The notes below the pieces were generated by a model. That model did not search any database. It had not been told where the DNA came from and saw only the letters and a list, made by a program, of their open reading frames with translations. The translations under genes and the position numbers were made by a program. Below, one piece after another: positions 19,175-29,216 of a stretch of DNA of 55,678 nt. Source of the stretch: Neptunomonas phycophila (GTDB taxonomy: Bacteria; Pseudomonadota; Gammaproteobacteria; Pseudomonadales; Balneatricaceae); contig NZ_MRCI01000006.1 in NCBI RefSeq assembly GCF_001922575.1, positions 1 to 55,678 on the forward strand. Reading direction: 5' to 3'. The first letter of the stretch is position 1, and each line of letters begins with the position of its first letter.

Positions 19175-20698
19175 ATGGATAACAGTGATAACGCCACAAC
19201 AATCACCGAAGACGGTGCTTTATTAGCCGCCATTGACCTCGGTTCTAATAGCTTTCATATGGTCGTTGCCAAGCTTTTTCAAGGCGAGCTAACAACCGTT
19301 GACGTCATGTCCGATAAAGTTCAGCTGGCCGCCGGTATGAATGGCGATAAAATGTTAGGTGAAGAGGCGATAGAACGCGGCCTCAACTGTTTGCGCCGTT
19401 TTGCTCAACGCATCAGTGCAATTCCTCGCAGTGCAATCAAAATAGTCGGCACGAACGCTCTACGCGAAGCTCACAACAGTTCAGCATTTGCCACTCAGGC
19501 TGAAAAAATCTTAGGAGTGCCGTTAGAGATCATTGCCGGACGAGAAGAAGCGCGCCTTATTTATTTGGGTGTTTCACATACATTGGCCGATGTAGCCGGT
19601 GCACGACTCGTGGTGGATATAGGTGGAGGCAGCACCGAGTTTATCATCGGTGAACGCTTTGAACCCCTTGAAACAGAAAGTTTAGATATGGGCTGCGTCA
19701 GTTTCACACAGCGTTTTTTTAACGACGGAAAGATGAACGCGACTAACTTTCGTCGAGCAGAATTCGCTGCCAAACAAGAGCTACTTTCTATCCGCGAGCG
19801 CTATCGCCAAGTAGGCTGGTCCAGTAGCGTGGGAGCCTCAGGCTCAATCAAAGCGATCCGTAACGCCTGCGTTGAGTGCGGGTTTACTGATAATGAAGAA
19901 ATAACGCCCAAATCGTTGGCCAAACTTAAGGATAAATTCCTCTCGTTTGATACCGTTTCAGATCTAGACATACCCGGCATAAAACAAGAGCGTTTAGCGA
20001 TTTTGCCTGCAGGTTTAGCCATTTTGACGGCACTTTTTGAATCGCTTGGTGTTAAGTCTATGGGCTTTTCGACCGGTGCTCTACGCGAAGGGTTGCTCTA
20101 TGACATGGCGGGGCGCTTACAACATGAAGACGTACGCGAACGCTCAATATCGGCTTTGTGCCAACGTTATCACGTTGATTTAACGCACGCGCAACGTGTT
20201 GAACATACCGCTATGATTTTGTTAGCCCAAGTAAAAAGCGCTTGGGAGCTCGACTCGCCTGAGTATCATGATTTACTGGCATGGGCTGCGCGCACCCACG
20301 AAGCTGGGCTGACCATTGCCCACAGCCAATTCCATAAGCACAGCGCCTACCTTGTACAGCACTCTGATTTGGCGGGCTTTACGAGTTCAGAGCAACAGTT
20401 ATTAGGTTTTCTTGTGCGCGCTCATCGCCGTAAATTCCCTAAAGATGAGTACAAGCTACTGCCTGATAATCGCCAAGAAGCCATGAAGCGACTTTGCGTA
20501 TTACTACGCCTTGGAGTGATTCTAAATCGCAGCCGTGACGATGTTCGCCTACCCGCGCTGAGCTTACAAGTTGATGATAAAGACATGCAGCTCACCTTCC
20601 CTGAAGGCTGGTTCCCGCAGCACCCCTTAACGGAAGCAGATCTTGAGCAAGAGCAAGATTACCTCAAGCATATTGATATCAATTTATCAGTAAGCTAG
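19175..20698 (+). CDS. ppx: Exopolyphosphatase
   Basis: Releases phosphate from the end of inorganic polyphosphate and in relatives also hydrolyses pppGpp. The 507-residue protein has an ASKHA N-terminal half (AAIDLGSNSFHMVVAKL, then ALREAHNS, and LVVDIGGGSTEFIIG with the catalytic Glu before it) and a C-terminal HD-like half (DLLAWAARTHEAGLTIAHS, QFHKHSAYLVQHSDLAGF). Divergent from trxA across a 174-base intergenic region. A polyphosphate kinase gene is not in the window. Confidence 0.96.
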   Translation: MDNSDNATTITEDGALLAAIDLGSNSFHMVVAKLFQGELTTVDVMSDKVQLAAGMNGDKMLGEEAIERGLNCLRRFAQRISAIPRSAIKIVGTNALREAHNSSAFATQAEKILGVPLEIIAGREEARLIYLGVSHTLADVAGARLVVDIGGGSTEFIIGERFEPLETESLDMGCVSFTQRFFNDGKMNATNFRRAEFAAKQELLSIRERYRQVGWSSSVGASGSIKAIRNACVECGFTDNEEITPKSLAKLKDKFLSFDTVSDLDIPGIKQERLAILPAGLAILTALFESLGVKSMGFSTGALREGLLYDMAGRLQHEDVRERSISALCQRYHVDLTHAQRVEHTAMILLAQVKSAWELDSPEYHDLLAWAARTHEAGLTIAHSQFHKHSAYLVQHSDLAGFTSSEQQLLGFLVRAHRRKFPKDEYKLLPDNRQEAMKRLCVLLRLGVILNRSRDDVRLPALSLQVDDKDMQLTFPEGWFPQHPLTEADLEQEQDYLKHIDINLSVS

Positions 20699-20742
20699 TA
20701 CTCGCTTACCGCACAAGCATTATTTTATATTGATCTACAAAC

Positions 20743-20774
20743 AAAAACGCCCCTGAATCATCAGAGGCGTTTTT
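20743..20774. terminator. Bidirectional terminator between ppx and pckA
   Basis: AAAAACGCC-C-CTGA (20743-20756) pairs with TCAG-AGGCGTTTTT (20761-20774) around a four-base loop. Runs of A and T on both sides let it serve the two convergent genes. Confidence 0.88.
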
Positions 20775-20790
20775 ACTTAACCAGCGAAGC

Positions 20791-22338
20791 TTATTGTTGA
20801 GGACCTGCCGCAACAATCTCTTCTGCAACACCGCTAAACTTGGTGAAGTTATCCACAAACTGGCTAATCAACTTACCAGCCGCATCGTCATAAGCCGCTT
20901 TGTCAGCCCACGTATCACGAGGATTTAGCAAGTTTGATTCGACACCCGGCACTGCCAACGGTACGTCAAGGTTAATACCGTCTAAGTGCTGAGTCTCAAC
21001 ACCTTCTAATGCGCCGCTTTGGATCGCTGCAATGATACCGCGCGTTGTAGGAATGCTGAAACGCGAACCTGTACCATAAGAACCACCAGTCCAACCGGTG
21101 TTAACCAGATAAACTTGTGATCCAAACTCTTCAATACGCTTAATTAATAACTCAGCGTACTCACGCGCTGGGCGCGCAAAGAATGGAGCACCAAAGCAAG
21201 TAGAGAAGGTAGATTTAATACCACCACCAGAACCCATTTCGGTTGAGCCGACTAACGCCGTGTAACCAGACAAGAAATGATAAGCCGCCGCTTCTTTTGA
21301 TAAGATAGAAACCGGTGGTAACACACCTGTTAAGTCACATGTTAGGAATACGATGCCTTTCGGCTCACCACCCATGTTAGTCTCTGAACGTTTTTCAACG
21401 TGCTCTAACGGGTAAGCACAACGACCATTTTCTGTCAGTGTTGTATCGTCATAATCAGCCGTACGGTTTTCATCCAGCGTGACGTTTTCAACAATTGAAC
21501 CAAAACGAATCGCATCCCAAATGATAGGCTCGTTTTTCTTACTGAGGTTAATGGTTTTAGCGTAGCAACCACCTTCCAAGTTGAAGACAACACCTTTGCC
21601 CCAGCCGTGCTCATCATCACCAATAAGGTAACGATCAGGGTCAGCGGACAGTGTAGTTTTACCTGTTCCGGACAAACCAAAGAACAATGTTGTGCTGTTA
21701 TCTTCACCAATGTTGGCAGAGCAGTGCATTGGAAGTACGTCTTTTTCTGGCAAAAGGAAGTTCTGTACAGAGAACATCGCTTTTTTCATTTCACCAGCAT
21801 AACGCATACCCGCGATCAGGACTTTGCGTTTAGCAAAGTTGAGGATGACACAGCCATCACTCTTAGTACCATCACGCTCAGGCACACATTCAAAGCCAGC
21901 AGCGTTAATAATCTGCCATTCTTCCTTGGACTTAGTGTTGTATTCAGCGGGACGGATAAACAAATTGATACCGAACAAATTTTGCCACGCTGTTTCGGTC
22001 GCCATGCGAACCGGCAGGTAGTGGCTTGGGTCAGCACCAACATGTACGTTGGAGACAAAGTGCTCTTTACCAGCTAGATACTCTTCAACACGACTCCACA
22101 GCGCATCGAATTTTTCTGAATCGAAGGGACGGTTAATATTACCCCAGTCGATCGCATCAGCAGTGCTTGGCTCTTCAACGATGAAACGGTCCATCGGAGA
22201 ACGGCCTGTACGCTTGCCGGTAGTGACAACCAGAGCGCCGGTATCTGCTAACGTGCCTTCGCCTCTATTGATTGCATGTTCAATCAACTCAGCACGTGTC
22301 AGATTTAAGTGAACGGTATTCTCAGTTTCTTTGGTCAT
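20791..22338 (-). CDS. pckA: Phosphoenolpyruvate carboxykinase (ATP)
   Basis: Converts oxaloacetate and ATP to PEP, CO2 and ADP, the entry to gluconeogenesis. The 515-residue protein carries the kinase-1a loop [10 protein letters not shown] (221-230), the metal-binding GDDEHGWG (240-247), and [10 protein letters not shown] near the N-terminus for oxaloacetate. The adenine-binding region [10 protein letters not shown] is near the C-terminus. Convergent with ppx; the 175 bases upstream (22339-22513) probably hold its promoter. Confidence 0.97.
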   Translation of the reverse strand: MTKETENTVHLNLTRAELIEHAINRGEGTLADTGALVVTTGKRTGRSPMDRFIVEEPSTADAIDWGNINRPFDSEKFDALWSRVEEYLAGKEHFVSNVHVGADPSHYLPVRMATETAWQNLFGINLFIRPAEYNTKSKEEWQIINAAGFECVPERDGTKSDGCVILNFAKRKVLIAGMRYAGEMKKAMFSVQNFLLPEKDVLPMHCSANIGEDNSTTLFFGLSGTGKTTLSADPDRYLIGDDEHGWGKGVVFNLEGGCYAKTINLSKKNEPIIWDAIRFGSIVENVTLDENRTADYDDTTLTENGRCAYPLEHVEKRSETNMGGEPKGIVFLTCDLTGVLPPVSILSKEAAAYHFLSGYTALVGSTEMGSGGGIKSTFSTCFGAPFFARPAREYAELLIKRIEEFGSQVYLVNTGWTGGSYGTGSRFSIPTTRGIIAAIQSGALEGVETQHLDGINLDVPLAVPGVESNLLNPRDTWADKAAYDDAAGKLISQFVDNFTKFSGVAEEIVAAGPQQ

Positions 22339-22513
22339 TACTGGATTCCCTTGGCTCGCGCCAAAAACGTTACCTGAAAAGCAAAAATCCCCTGAGTCTG
22401 CCTAAGGCAGTTATTATAGTATTGTGGGGGGCGGTGATATTATCACAAAAACTCGTGCCAAGTTCTATGAGCAAAACGACGAATACACCGCATGCTCTTG
22501 TTCTCAGCCTAAT

Positions 22514-23389
22514 TTAGTGAACTTGATCTGATTTGGGCACATGTGCGGAATCGCTAAACATGGCTTTAATGTCCGTTTCATCAAAACGATAGTGGGCATT
22601 ACAAAACTGACAGCCAACCTCGATAACTCCTTGTTCGGCAATCATTTCTGAGAGCTCTTCTTGGGTCATAAACTGTAAAGCATTGGCGCTACGCTCACGT
22701 GAGCAGTCACACTTAAATACGACAGGATCAGGATCAAAGAGACGGCAGTTTTCTTCATGGAATAGGCGGTACAGCAGCGTTTCGTTATCTAACTCAAGCA
22801 GCTCTTCAGATTTGAGCGTCGCCCCAATATGCGAAATATGCTCCCAGTCATTCTCTTTTGTTCCTACGGCTGGCATCACCTGCAGCAAAAAGCCGGCGGC
22901 GCGTTGATCATCAGCCGCTAGGTGAATTTGTGTAGGCAATTGTTCAGACTGTAAAAAGTAATCTGTTAAGCAATCCGACAAGGTATCTTTTTCCAGCGGT
23001 ACAATACCCTGATAGCGCTGTCCTGATTCTGGCTCTACAGTGATGACTAAATGTCCAGCATCGCCGATTAAATCAATAATATTAGCGCTATCATCCACCT
23101 CACCCTCATAACGAGCAATGGCACGGCATTCGCGATTCTGGTTAATTTCGGCCATCAATGCGCGAACCCGGCCACTCCCTTGGGCTTGCAATAAAAGACG
23201 GCCTTCAAATTTGAGAGTCGTACTTAATAAGGAAACAGCGGCTAGCATTTCACCTAGTGCTTGGCGAATAGCCATCGGATACTCATGCAATGCTAAGATA
23301 TCTTGGTAAGTCTCTTCTATACCTACCACCACGCCACGAATGTCGAGGTTATCAAATAAAATACGTTGGATTTGATCAGGATTACTCAT
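22514..23389 (-). CDS. hslO: Redox-regulated holdase chaperone Hsp33
   Basis: Hsp33 is a cytoplasmic chaperone switched on when its zinc-bound cysteines are oxidised together with heat unfolding. The 291-residue protein has the zinc centre as CDC (Cys227, Cys229) and CQFC (Cys260, Cys263), exactly the CxC...CxxC layout of the family, after an N-terminal substrate-binding domain. It is the third gene of the yrfG-hslR-hslO group, 97 bases after hslR. Confidence 0.96.
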   Translation of the reverse strand: MSNPDQIQRILFDNLDIRGVVVGIEETYQDILALHEYPMAIRQALGEMLAAVSLLSTTLKFEGRLLLQAQGSGRVRALMAEINQNRECRAIARYEGEVDDSANIIDLIGDAGHLVITVEPESGQRYQGIVPLEKDTLSDCLTDYFLQSEQLPTQIHLAADDQRAAGFLLQVMPAVGTKENDWEHISHIGATLKSEELLELDNETLLYRLFHEENCRLFDPDPVVFKCDCSRERSANALQFMTQEELSEMIAEQGVIEVGCQFCNAHYRFDETDIKAMFSDSAHVPKSDQVH

Positions 23390-23486
23390 GGCTTATTCTC
23401 TCGCTGACACCGGTTTGCGCTTATTAGGCTAACCAGCGGCTTTTTAGATATCATTGACGGCCGCATTTTATCACAGAGTTTCGCAA

Positions 23487-23882
23487 TCATCCGCGCTGAA
23501 GCTCTTTAACTTCAAGTAACTGACGACGGCTGCGTTTATCGGGTCGGTGGCCAGGATTCAAGGAAGCGCCACCCATGGCTTTACGCTCTAAAGCACGCTT
23601 CTCTCGACGCTCTATGCTGTCAGCCGTTTCTTCGTATAACAGCTGAGCTTCTGGCGCTCCGCGACGCTGCCCCGATAACGCTTTAATCACGATGATGCGT
23701 TCATCCATACCTTGACGAACCTGCAAGGTAGCCCCCACTTCAACCACTTTGCTGCATTTAGCGCGCTGGCCTTCGTAATGGACTTTGCCACCTTCAATCA
23801 TCTGTTTAGCTATCGCCCGCGTTTTATAAAAGCGCGCGGCCCAGAGCCATTTATCCAAACGTATTTTTTCTTGATCAGACAT
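23487..23882 (-). CDS. hslR: Heat shock protein 15, ribosome-associated S4-domain protein
   Basis: Hsp15 binds free 50S subunits still carrying nascent chains and helps recycle them. The 131-residue protein opens with the S4 RNA-binding domain (RLDKWLWAARFYKTRAIAKQ, then GGKVHYEGQRAKCSK) and has a basic C-terminus. The ATG at 23882 is chosen because AAGGAG lies eight bases upstream; it overlaps the yrfG stop region by eight bases. Thirteen further in-frame codons upstream fall inside yrfG and are not needed. Confidence 0.95.
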   Translation of the reverse strand: MSDQEKIRLDKWLWAARFYKTRAIAKQMIEGGKVHYEGQRAKCSKVVEVGATLQVRQGMDERIIVIKALSGQRRGAPEAQLLYEETADSIERREKRALERKAMGGASLNPGHRPDKRSRRQLLEVKELQRG

Positions 23883-24561
23883 CGCGGTTGACTCCTTTAG
23901 GAATAATTTCACTAAACTCATCGAGGATCATAAACTCGTTATTTGGCTTTTCCTCACCTTGGCTATCGGGCTTTAAGATGGAAAGTAAATAGCGGATGCC
24001 GTAGCGCTGCGCAGAACGTAGCACGGGCAAACTGTCATCTATAAATAACGTACGCTGCGGATCAAACGGCTCGATATCCTGCAGGCAATCCCAAAATTCG
24101 GCCTTTTCTTTAGGCTGCTGAAAATCGTGTGAGCTAATGATCCGGTCCACTCGATCTCCCAGATCGGTATGCTCTAACTTAAGATCCAAACTACCTCGAT
24201 GGGCATTGGTAATAATGACCGAGCGCATGCCCGCGTTCTGCACCGCGGCTAAAAAGTCCTGAACGTGCGGCCGAAAGCTAATGCGGTCCGTTATTTCTCG
24301 TTTGAGTGCAACAATATCGACTTGTAGCTCTTGAGACCAATAGTCCAAGCAATACCAATTCAGCGTCCCGTGCTCTTGCATAATGCGTTGATGGAGCCAA
24401 GTACGTACTTCAACAGGATCCAATTGATGCAGCTCGGCATAGCGTAACGGCAGGTGTTCTAACCAAAAATGTGAGTCAAAGTGAAGGTCGAGTAATGTGC
24501 CGTCCATATCCAACAGCACTGTATCAATACTAGACCAATCCAACATAGCAGGTACAATCAA
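23875..24561 (-). CDS. yrfG: GMP/IMP nucleotidase of the HAD family
   Basis: Dephosphorylates purine nucleoside monophosphates in the characterised E. coli homologue. The 228-residue protein has HAD motif I LLDMDGTLLDL (Asp18, Asp20), motif II VIITNAHRG, Lys in QPKEKAEFW and motif IV LFIDDSLPVL. The reading frame starts at a TTG (24561) preceded by AAAGGG seven bases upstream; an internal ATG at 24546 lacks such a site and is the alternative. It is the first gene of the hslR-hslO operon and divergent from nudE, as in E. coli. Confidence 0.92.
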   Translation of the reverse strand: MIVPAMLDWSSIDTVLLDMDGTLLDLHFDSHFWLEHLPLRYAELHQLDPVEVRTWLHQRIMQEHGTLNWYCLDYWSQELQVDIVALKREITDRISFRPHVQDFLAAVQNAGMRSVIITNAHRGSLDLKLEHTDLGDRVDRIISSHDFQQPKEKAEFWDCLQDIEPFDPQRTLFIDDSLPVLRSAQRYGIRYLLSILKPDSQGEEKPNNEFMILDEFSEIIPKGVNRDV

Positions 24562-24600
24562 GAGGCTACCCTTTCTTAATCATTAGGATGTGACAACAGT

Positions 24601-25143
24601 ATGCCCGTGAAGCCCGATCTTTTGAAGGTAACTCCCACCGCAAAGAGCCGATTGTTTCAGGTTGAGGAGCTAGAGTTACGATTCAGCAATGGTGTTGAAC
24701 GTACGTATGAGCGTCTGGCCTCGCGAGGTAATGGTGCTGTGATGATTGTTGCCATCGATGATGACGACAACGCCATTCTTATCCGCGAATATGCTGGCGG
24801 TATTAACGATTACGTACTGACGCTTCCTAAAGGGTTGATAGACCCTGGCGAAGATGCGCCAACGGCAGCCAACCGTGAGCTAAAAGAAGAAGCAGGGTTT
24901 GGCGCCAATAGCATTTCTATATTACGTGAAATGACAACCGCACCGAATTACATGGGCCATAAGATCACAGCTCTGATAGCGCAAGACTTATATCCGTGTA
25001 AATTAGAGGGCGACGAGCCTGAACCTTTAGAAGTGATACGCTGGCCTCTGCGTGATTTAGATACCTTGATTTATCGCGAGGATTTTTCAGAAGGCCGCTC
25101 TATTGCTGCACTATTGATGGTTAAACAAAAGCTGGGGTTGTAG
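24601..25143 (+). CDS. nudE: ADP-compounds hydrolase, Nudix family
   Basis: Hydrolyses ADP-ribose, Ap3A and NADH-like compounds. The 180-residue protein has a complete Nudix box starting GLIDPGEDAP and continuing ANRELKEEAGFG, and the upstream strand AILIREYAGG and LPKG typical of the ADP-ribose pyrophosphatase branch. It is divergent from yrfG with only 39 bases between starts, the conserved nudE/yrfG pairing; the two promoters must overlap. Confidence 0.93.
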   Translation: MPVKPDLLKVTPTAKSRLFQVEELELRFSNGVERTYERLASRGNGAVMIVAIDDDDNAILIREYAGGINDYVLTLPKGLIDPGEDAPTAANRELKEEAGFGANSISILREMTTAPNYMGHKITALIAQDLYPCKLEGDEPEPLEVIRWPLRDLDTLIYREDFSEGRSIAALLMVKQKLGL

Positions 25144-25175
25144 ACAGCAATCCTAGCGGCATTCCTAATCCAAGT

Positions 25176-25922
25176 TTAAGTATCAATGGATAAGGTCGCT
25201 AAGACCGGATTATGATCAGAGATGGCCACGTCAATGGCGCTGGCCTGCTCTACCCGAAGACCGCGATAAAATACGTAATCTAACGGGTGAGATAAAAAGC
25301 ATTTTATATGCTGTTTATCAGTAAACTCGACTTCGCGTAACCCTAAACGTGTCATGAGTGCTCGCAAGTGGTTAATGCGCTTTAGGTTCCATGTATTAAA
25401 GTCCCCCGCTATGATCAACGGCCCTTTATGATGAGCAATCAACTGGCTAATACTGGCCATCTCTTCATAAAAGTATTGGTTAAAGACAAAATTAATAGCA
25501 TGAACATTGACCACTAGCAGGTCACCCCCGCCTTCCACTGGATGATGAGTCACCAGTGCACTTTTGTGCGTCGCTAACATTAGCTCTTGGCGCTGAGAAA
25601 TAAACGGCGTACTTTGATCACATCGCACATTAAACGCGCTCATAACACCAAACAACTCTTTACGCGTTTGGATATTAGGCGACATCGACCACGAGTAACC
25701 ATGCAGGTCAAACTCTTCTTTTTGAAATGTCCGCGCCTCTTGCAGTAACACTAGGTTTATGGGCGTTTGCTCCAGCAAGCCGCCTATCACTGAGCGAAAT
25801 ACCGGTTTACCACTAAGTTTAGCGACATTCCAACTCAGTAACGTTAACCGCGTTGGGCACAGGTCATTTTGGTGCCTCAGTCGCGTATATTGGTCAGATG
25901 TTGGCGGTCTTGGCTTTAACAT
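25176..25922 (-). CDS. Endonuclease/exonuclease/phosphatase family protein
   Basis: A 248-residue cytoplasmic protein of the EEP (DNase I-like) fold. It has the family pattern LLSWNVAKLSGKP, LLQEARTF with the catalytic Glu, AGDFNTWN, and the C-terminal ISDHNPVLATL with the Asp-His pair. Substrate unknown; the family ranges from nucleases to lipid phosphatases. The ATG at 25922 is preferred over a TTG two codons upstream. The start is 10 bases after the cls stop codon, so it is coupled to cls, which makes a lipid-related role possible but unproven. Confidence 0.82.
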   Translation of the reverse strand: MLKPRPPTSDQYTRLRHQNDLCPTRLTLLSWNVAKLSGKPVFRSVIGGLLEQTPINLVLLQEARTFQKEEFDLHGYSWSMSPNIQTRKELFGVMSAFNVRCDQSTPFISQRQELMLATHKSALVTHHPVEGGGDLLVVNVHAINFVFNQYFYEEMASISQLIAHHKGPLIIAGDFNTWNLKRINHLRALMTRLGLREVEFTDKQHIKCFLSHPLDYVFYRGLRVEQASAIDVAISDHNPVLATLSIDT

Positions 25923-25931
25923 CAGCAATCA

Positions 25932-27341
25932 CTAGAGTTGCGGCGCTAAGATGCGCATAAAGTTTTCCATTACACGTCGGACTCTACTTTTAGAGCGCGG
26001 TTCACTCACCGACATAGCAAGCAAACCTTGCATCCAGGTTTCAATCTCGCCCAGCACACGCTCAGAAGCAACAAAGGTTGCTACCTCATAGTTCAGAAAT
26101 AAACTGCGATTATCTAAGTTAACGCTCCCCAGCATAGCGCCTTGATCAAACAACACGGCTTTGGCGTGCAACATGGTGCCTTTATATAAATGAATAGCGA
26201 TTCCGTGCTCTTCTAATTCGCGCATAAAAGAGCTGCGCGCCAAATCGGCTATCGTATGATTCGAGTTCTTGGGGGTAATGAGTTTGACATCTACGCCTCG
26301 GTTATGAGCAATCATTAACGCCCGCGTGAGCGCCTCATCAGGCACGAAATAAGGTGTAACAATCCAAATGCGCTGCACCGCTGAATAAATAGCATTGAGC
26401 AAGGATTCGTACAGCACATCGCCTTTTAAATCCGGCCCAGATGGTGCAACTTGCACGCGCGTATCGCACTGCGAGCCAGCATGGCTGTGCATGCATAGGG
26501 TTTTAATAGCCTCGCGCTCTGGCAAAGTCAGTTTTTCATGCGTGGCGTAGCGCCAATCAGACGCAAAAATTTTAGAGTAATCCCGTACCGATTCGCCTTC
26601 TACCCGAAATAACACATCCTGCCACCGTTTGGGATCAGCCTGCGGGCCAAAATACTCACGTGATAGATTCATTCCGCCACTGAGTACACGGCAATGATCG
26701 AATAAAAAAATCTTACGGTGGTTTCGCAGATTAATGTAATTTCGAAACGGCATTTTTAATACCGGCATAAAAAACGCAACTTGGGCACCCGCTTCGCGCA
26801 AGGCTTTAAATCGATGCTGCATAAAATAAGCACCAAGCGAACCTAACGAATCAATTAGCAACCGCACCTCAACGCCGGCTTTGGCACGCTCAGCGAGGCG
26901 ATTAATCACCTCATGCGTTACTGCATCAAATTTAAAGACATATGTGCTCATGCAGATTGTATGCTCAGCCTGGCTGATAGACTCTAATAATGCCGAGTTT
27001 GCCTGCGTGGCATCCGTAAACAAATCGAATTGCTGTCTAGGTAAGTCATGCCCTTGCCCCACCAGCAGACCGTTAAGCAGGCTCTTTTCGGTATTGTTAT
27101 CCGCCAGTGCCTGTAAACTATAGTTCTCTTTTTTATATTTTGGCTTTCGCTTACGACTGCCAAATATGAAATATAAAAATACCGCAACATATGGCATCAG
27201 CAACATTAACAGTAGCCAAGAAATCATGTTTACAGGGCTACGGCGCTGATAAATCATATGAAACACGGTTATAAAGATCAGTAACTCACCTGTGATCAAT
27301 ATAAGGTGATACAAATAAAACGATGTCAATTCTTCCAACAT
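25932..27341 (-). CDS. cls: Cardiolipin synthase
   Basis: Membrane phospholipase-D-type enzyme that condenses phosphatidylglycerol to cardiolipin. The 469-residue form starts with two hydrophobic segments (about 12-30 and 40-60), then two HKD catalytic motifs: HRKIFLFDHCRVLSGGMNLS (from His208) and HAKAVLFDQGAMLGSVNLDN (from His392). The start at 27341 is chosen because the membrane segment follows at once and AGAGGG precedes it; an earlier in-frame ATG adds 15 residues. The EEP gene follows in the same transcript. Confidence 0.92.
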   Translation of the reverse strand: MLEELTSFYLYHLILITGELLIFITVFHMIYQRRSPVNMISWLLLMLLMPYVAVFLYFIFGSRKRKPKYKKENYSLQALADNNTEKSLLNGLLVGQGHDLPRQQFDLFTDATQANSALLESISQAEHTICMSTYVFKFDAVTHEVINRLAERAKAGVEVRLLIDSLGSLGAYFMQHRFKALREAGAQVAFFMPVLKMPFRNYINLRNHRKIFLFDHCRVLSGGMNLSREYFGPQADPKRWQDVLFRVEGESVRDYSKIFASDWRYATHEKLTLPEREAIKTLCMHSHAGSQCDTRVQVAPSGPDLKGDVLYESLLNAIYSAVQRIWIVTPYFVPDEALTRALMIAHNRGVDVKLITPKNSNHTIADLARSSFMRELEEHGIAIHLYKGTMLHAKAVLFDQGAMLGSVNLDNRSLFLNYEVATFVASERVLGEIETWMQGLLAMSVSEPRSKSRVRRVMENFMRILAPQL

Positions 27342-27596
27342 AGGCCCTCTATCTAGCACTCCCACAGCTTGTGTTGCGCATCGCACACCTTATTCACAAA
27401 CTTAGACAAGCGCAATGCATCCACTCTACAGTAAAAAACGCAGACGCTGAGATGAGCTTTGATGGGAACTACCTGTTATCGCGCTTAACGCTTTCCTTGA
27501 GAAAACCCAGAAGAAACAATAATTCTTTGAGGGCAATGGTACGAATAGACAGCAGAGCACAACCATGGCTGCGTCTGCTTTATGATAAACGTTATA

Positions 27597-27881
27597 TTAG
27601 GACTCAGCGGCACACGACGCAGACCCTAAGCGGACATCGCGAGCAACCTGTTTTTGCATCAACGTATCTGAAATTGCGTTATCCATAATCGATTGCATTT
27701 CGATATCACTGTAACGCTTGTGCATGTACTTGGATAGGCACTCGCACTGTTGTGCAGATGCCGATCCAGACGCCATGCACCCATCAATAAAGGGCTGGTA
27801 AGTTTTAGAAGTTAAGTACTGTGACTTCACCACATAAATCGCCAACATGACGACCGCGATCCAGACGAGAATTTTGCTCAT
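27597..27881 (-). CDS. Small membrane-anchored hypothetical protein
   Basis: A 94-residue protein I do not recognise. One N-terminal membrane helix (SKILVWIAVVMLAIYVV) anchors it; the rest carries four cysteines, two in a CEC motif (near residues 43-45), suggesting a periplasmic domain with disulfides. The start at 27881 places the helix directly after MSK; eight extra codons upstream are possible. It stands alone between cls and sodB, transcribed away from sodB. Confidence 0.65.
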   Translation of the reverse strand: MSKILVWIAVVMLAIYVVKSQYLTSKTYQPFIDGCMASGSASAQQCECLSKYMHKRYSDIEMQSIMDNAISDTLMQKQVARDVRLGSASCAAES

Positions 27882-28138
27882 TCTTATTCTTCTTATGCAA
27901 GGCACTATTGATGACTCACCAAAGCGCGGAACTAATTAAGGCAATTTGCAGACTCATTGTATGAGCGAAGTGACGAAATAACAGGCCACTTTAGTCGCAC
28001 AGCATAAGATCCATTAATCACACACAATTTGTGTCATGAAAAGCAGTTTCAAGGGTGCTATCATCGGGGAACTAAAAAAGTTGGGTTACCACCCAATACA
28101 TAATGGCACTAAACGTGTAGACAAGAAGGTGAACAAAA

Positions 28139-28723
28139 ATGAGCTTTGAATTACCACAACTGCCTTACGCAATGGACGCATTGGAACCACACATTTCTAA
28201 AGAAACGTTGGAATTCCATTACGGTAAACACCACAAAACTTATGTTGATAAACTAAACGGTCTAGTACCGGGTTCAGAGTACGAAGGCAAATCTCTGGAA
28301 GATATCATCAAGTCTGCACCCGCTGGCGGCGTATTCAACAACGCAGCGCAAGTATGGAACCACACGTTCTATTGGAACTGCCTATCTCCAAACGGTGGCG
28401 GTGAGCCAACAGGCGCTATCGCAGACGCTATCAAATCTAAATGGGGTTCTTTCGAAGAGTTCCAAAAAGAATTTAACGATAAAGCTGTTAACAACTTCGG
28501 CTCTAGCTGGACGTGGTTAGTTAAAAATGACGACTTCTCTTTAGAAATCGTTAACACAAGCAACGCAGGCAACCCAATGACAAGCGGCCAACGCCCTGTT
28601 ATGACTTGCGACTTGTGGGAGCACGCTTACTACATCGATTACCGTAACGTTCGCCCTAACTACTTAGGCGGCTTCTGGTCATTAGTAAACTGGGACTTCA
28701 TCAACGAAAGCTTCGCGGTTTAA
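28139..28723 (+). CDS. sodB: Iron superoxide dismutase
   Basis: Converts superoxide to oxygen and peroxide in the cytoplasm. The 194-residue protein has the metal ligands His27, His75, Asp158 and His162 (DLWEHAYY) and, in NNAAQVWNHTF, the Gln70 that marks the iron-type enzyme. An AAGAAGG ribosome site precedes the ATG. A strong terminator follows. Codons are those of a highly expressed gene. The 233-base upstream region is expected to hold an iron-responsive control but no clear Fur box was found. Confidence 0.97.
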   Translation: MSFELPQLPYAMDALEPHISKETLEFHYGKHHKTYVDKLNGLVPGSEYEGKSLEDIIKSAPAGGVFNNAAQVWNHTFYWNCLSPNGGGEPTGAIADAIKSKWGSFEEFQKEFNDKAVNNFGSSWTWLVKNDDFSLEIVNTSNAGNPMTSGQRPVMTCDLWEHAYYIDYRNVRPNYLGGFWSLVNWDFINESFAV

Positions 28724-28733
28724 TACACATCAC

Positions 28734-28762
28734 AAAGCACCCTAGCTTGGGTGCTTTTTTTT
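28734..28762 (+). terminator. Intrinsic terminator of sodB
   Basis: AAAGCACCC (28734-28742) and GGGTGCTTT (28749-28757) form a perfect 9-bp stem with a six-base loop, followed by an unbroken run of eight T counted from the stem's end. Confidence 0.93.
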
Positions 28763-28785
28763 CGTCATGTCAAAAGGATAGGACA

Positions 28786-29202
28786 ATGCCCTCCATACCA
28801 AACACCGTTAACGACGTAACTATTAACTTCTCAGCGCAAGCTAACAATTCAGTCGATCAGCGTATTGTCGATGCCCTGAATGAAATTATCACCAGCGAGC
28901 TAGTCGAGGATCATTCGTTAACATCTTTGTACGTATCTTCTGCAAACGACCAGCACTCACTCCCTAGTCGCCATGTTCAAGGGCAAGGTAAAGCGATCGA
29001 TATTTCGAGAGTAAACGGGAAAAAAATCGTCCTTTATTACAACTCAGATGACGATGTAAAAGCCGTAGTTGATGCTTTACAAGCTAACTTTGAAAACTAC
29101 CAACATCGCCGAGAAAACTTTGGTCCATCATTAAAACACAAGCTTGGTAGTAGCTTTCCAGTAAGCGGCCATAACGATCACATCCATCTATCTGTCAACT
29201 AA
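28786..29202 (+). CDS. Small M15-like zinc peptidase domain protein
   Basis: A 138-residue protein without signal peptide or membrane segment. It shows a zinc-peptidase pattern like that of M15 D-Ala-D-Ala carboxypeptidases and endolysins: SRHVQGQGKAIDIS (His63, Asp72) followed by HNDHIHLSVN (Asp131, His132, His134) at the C-terminus. The spacing between His63 and the GxAxD part is two residues longer than in the classical S-x-H-x2-G-x-A-x-D motif. Such domains cut peptidoglycan peptides. The ATG at 28786 has AGGATAGGA upstream. A lipoprotein gene follows after 14 bases, so the two probably form an operon; the pair resembles a secreted effector with its periplasmic immunity partner. Confidence 0.65.
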   Translation: MPSIPNTVNDVTINFSAQANNSVDQRIVDALNEIITSELVEDHSLTSLYVSSANDQHSLPSRHVQGQGKAIDISRVNGKKIVLYYNSDDDVKAVVDALQANFENYQHRRENFGPSLKHKLGSSFPVSGHNDHIHLSVN

Positions 29203-29216
29203 GGGCTAAACTACCC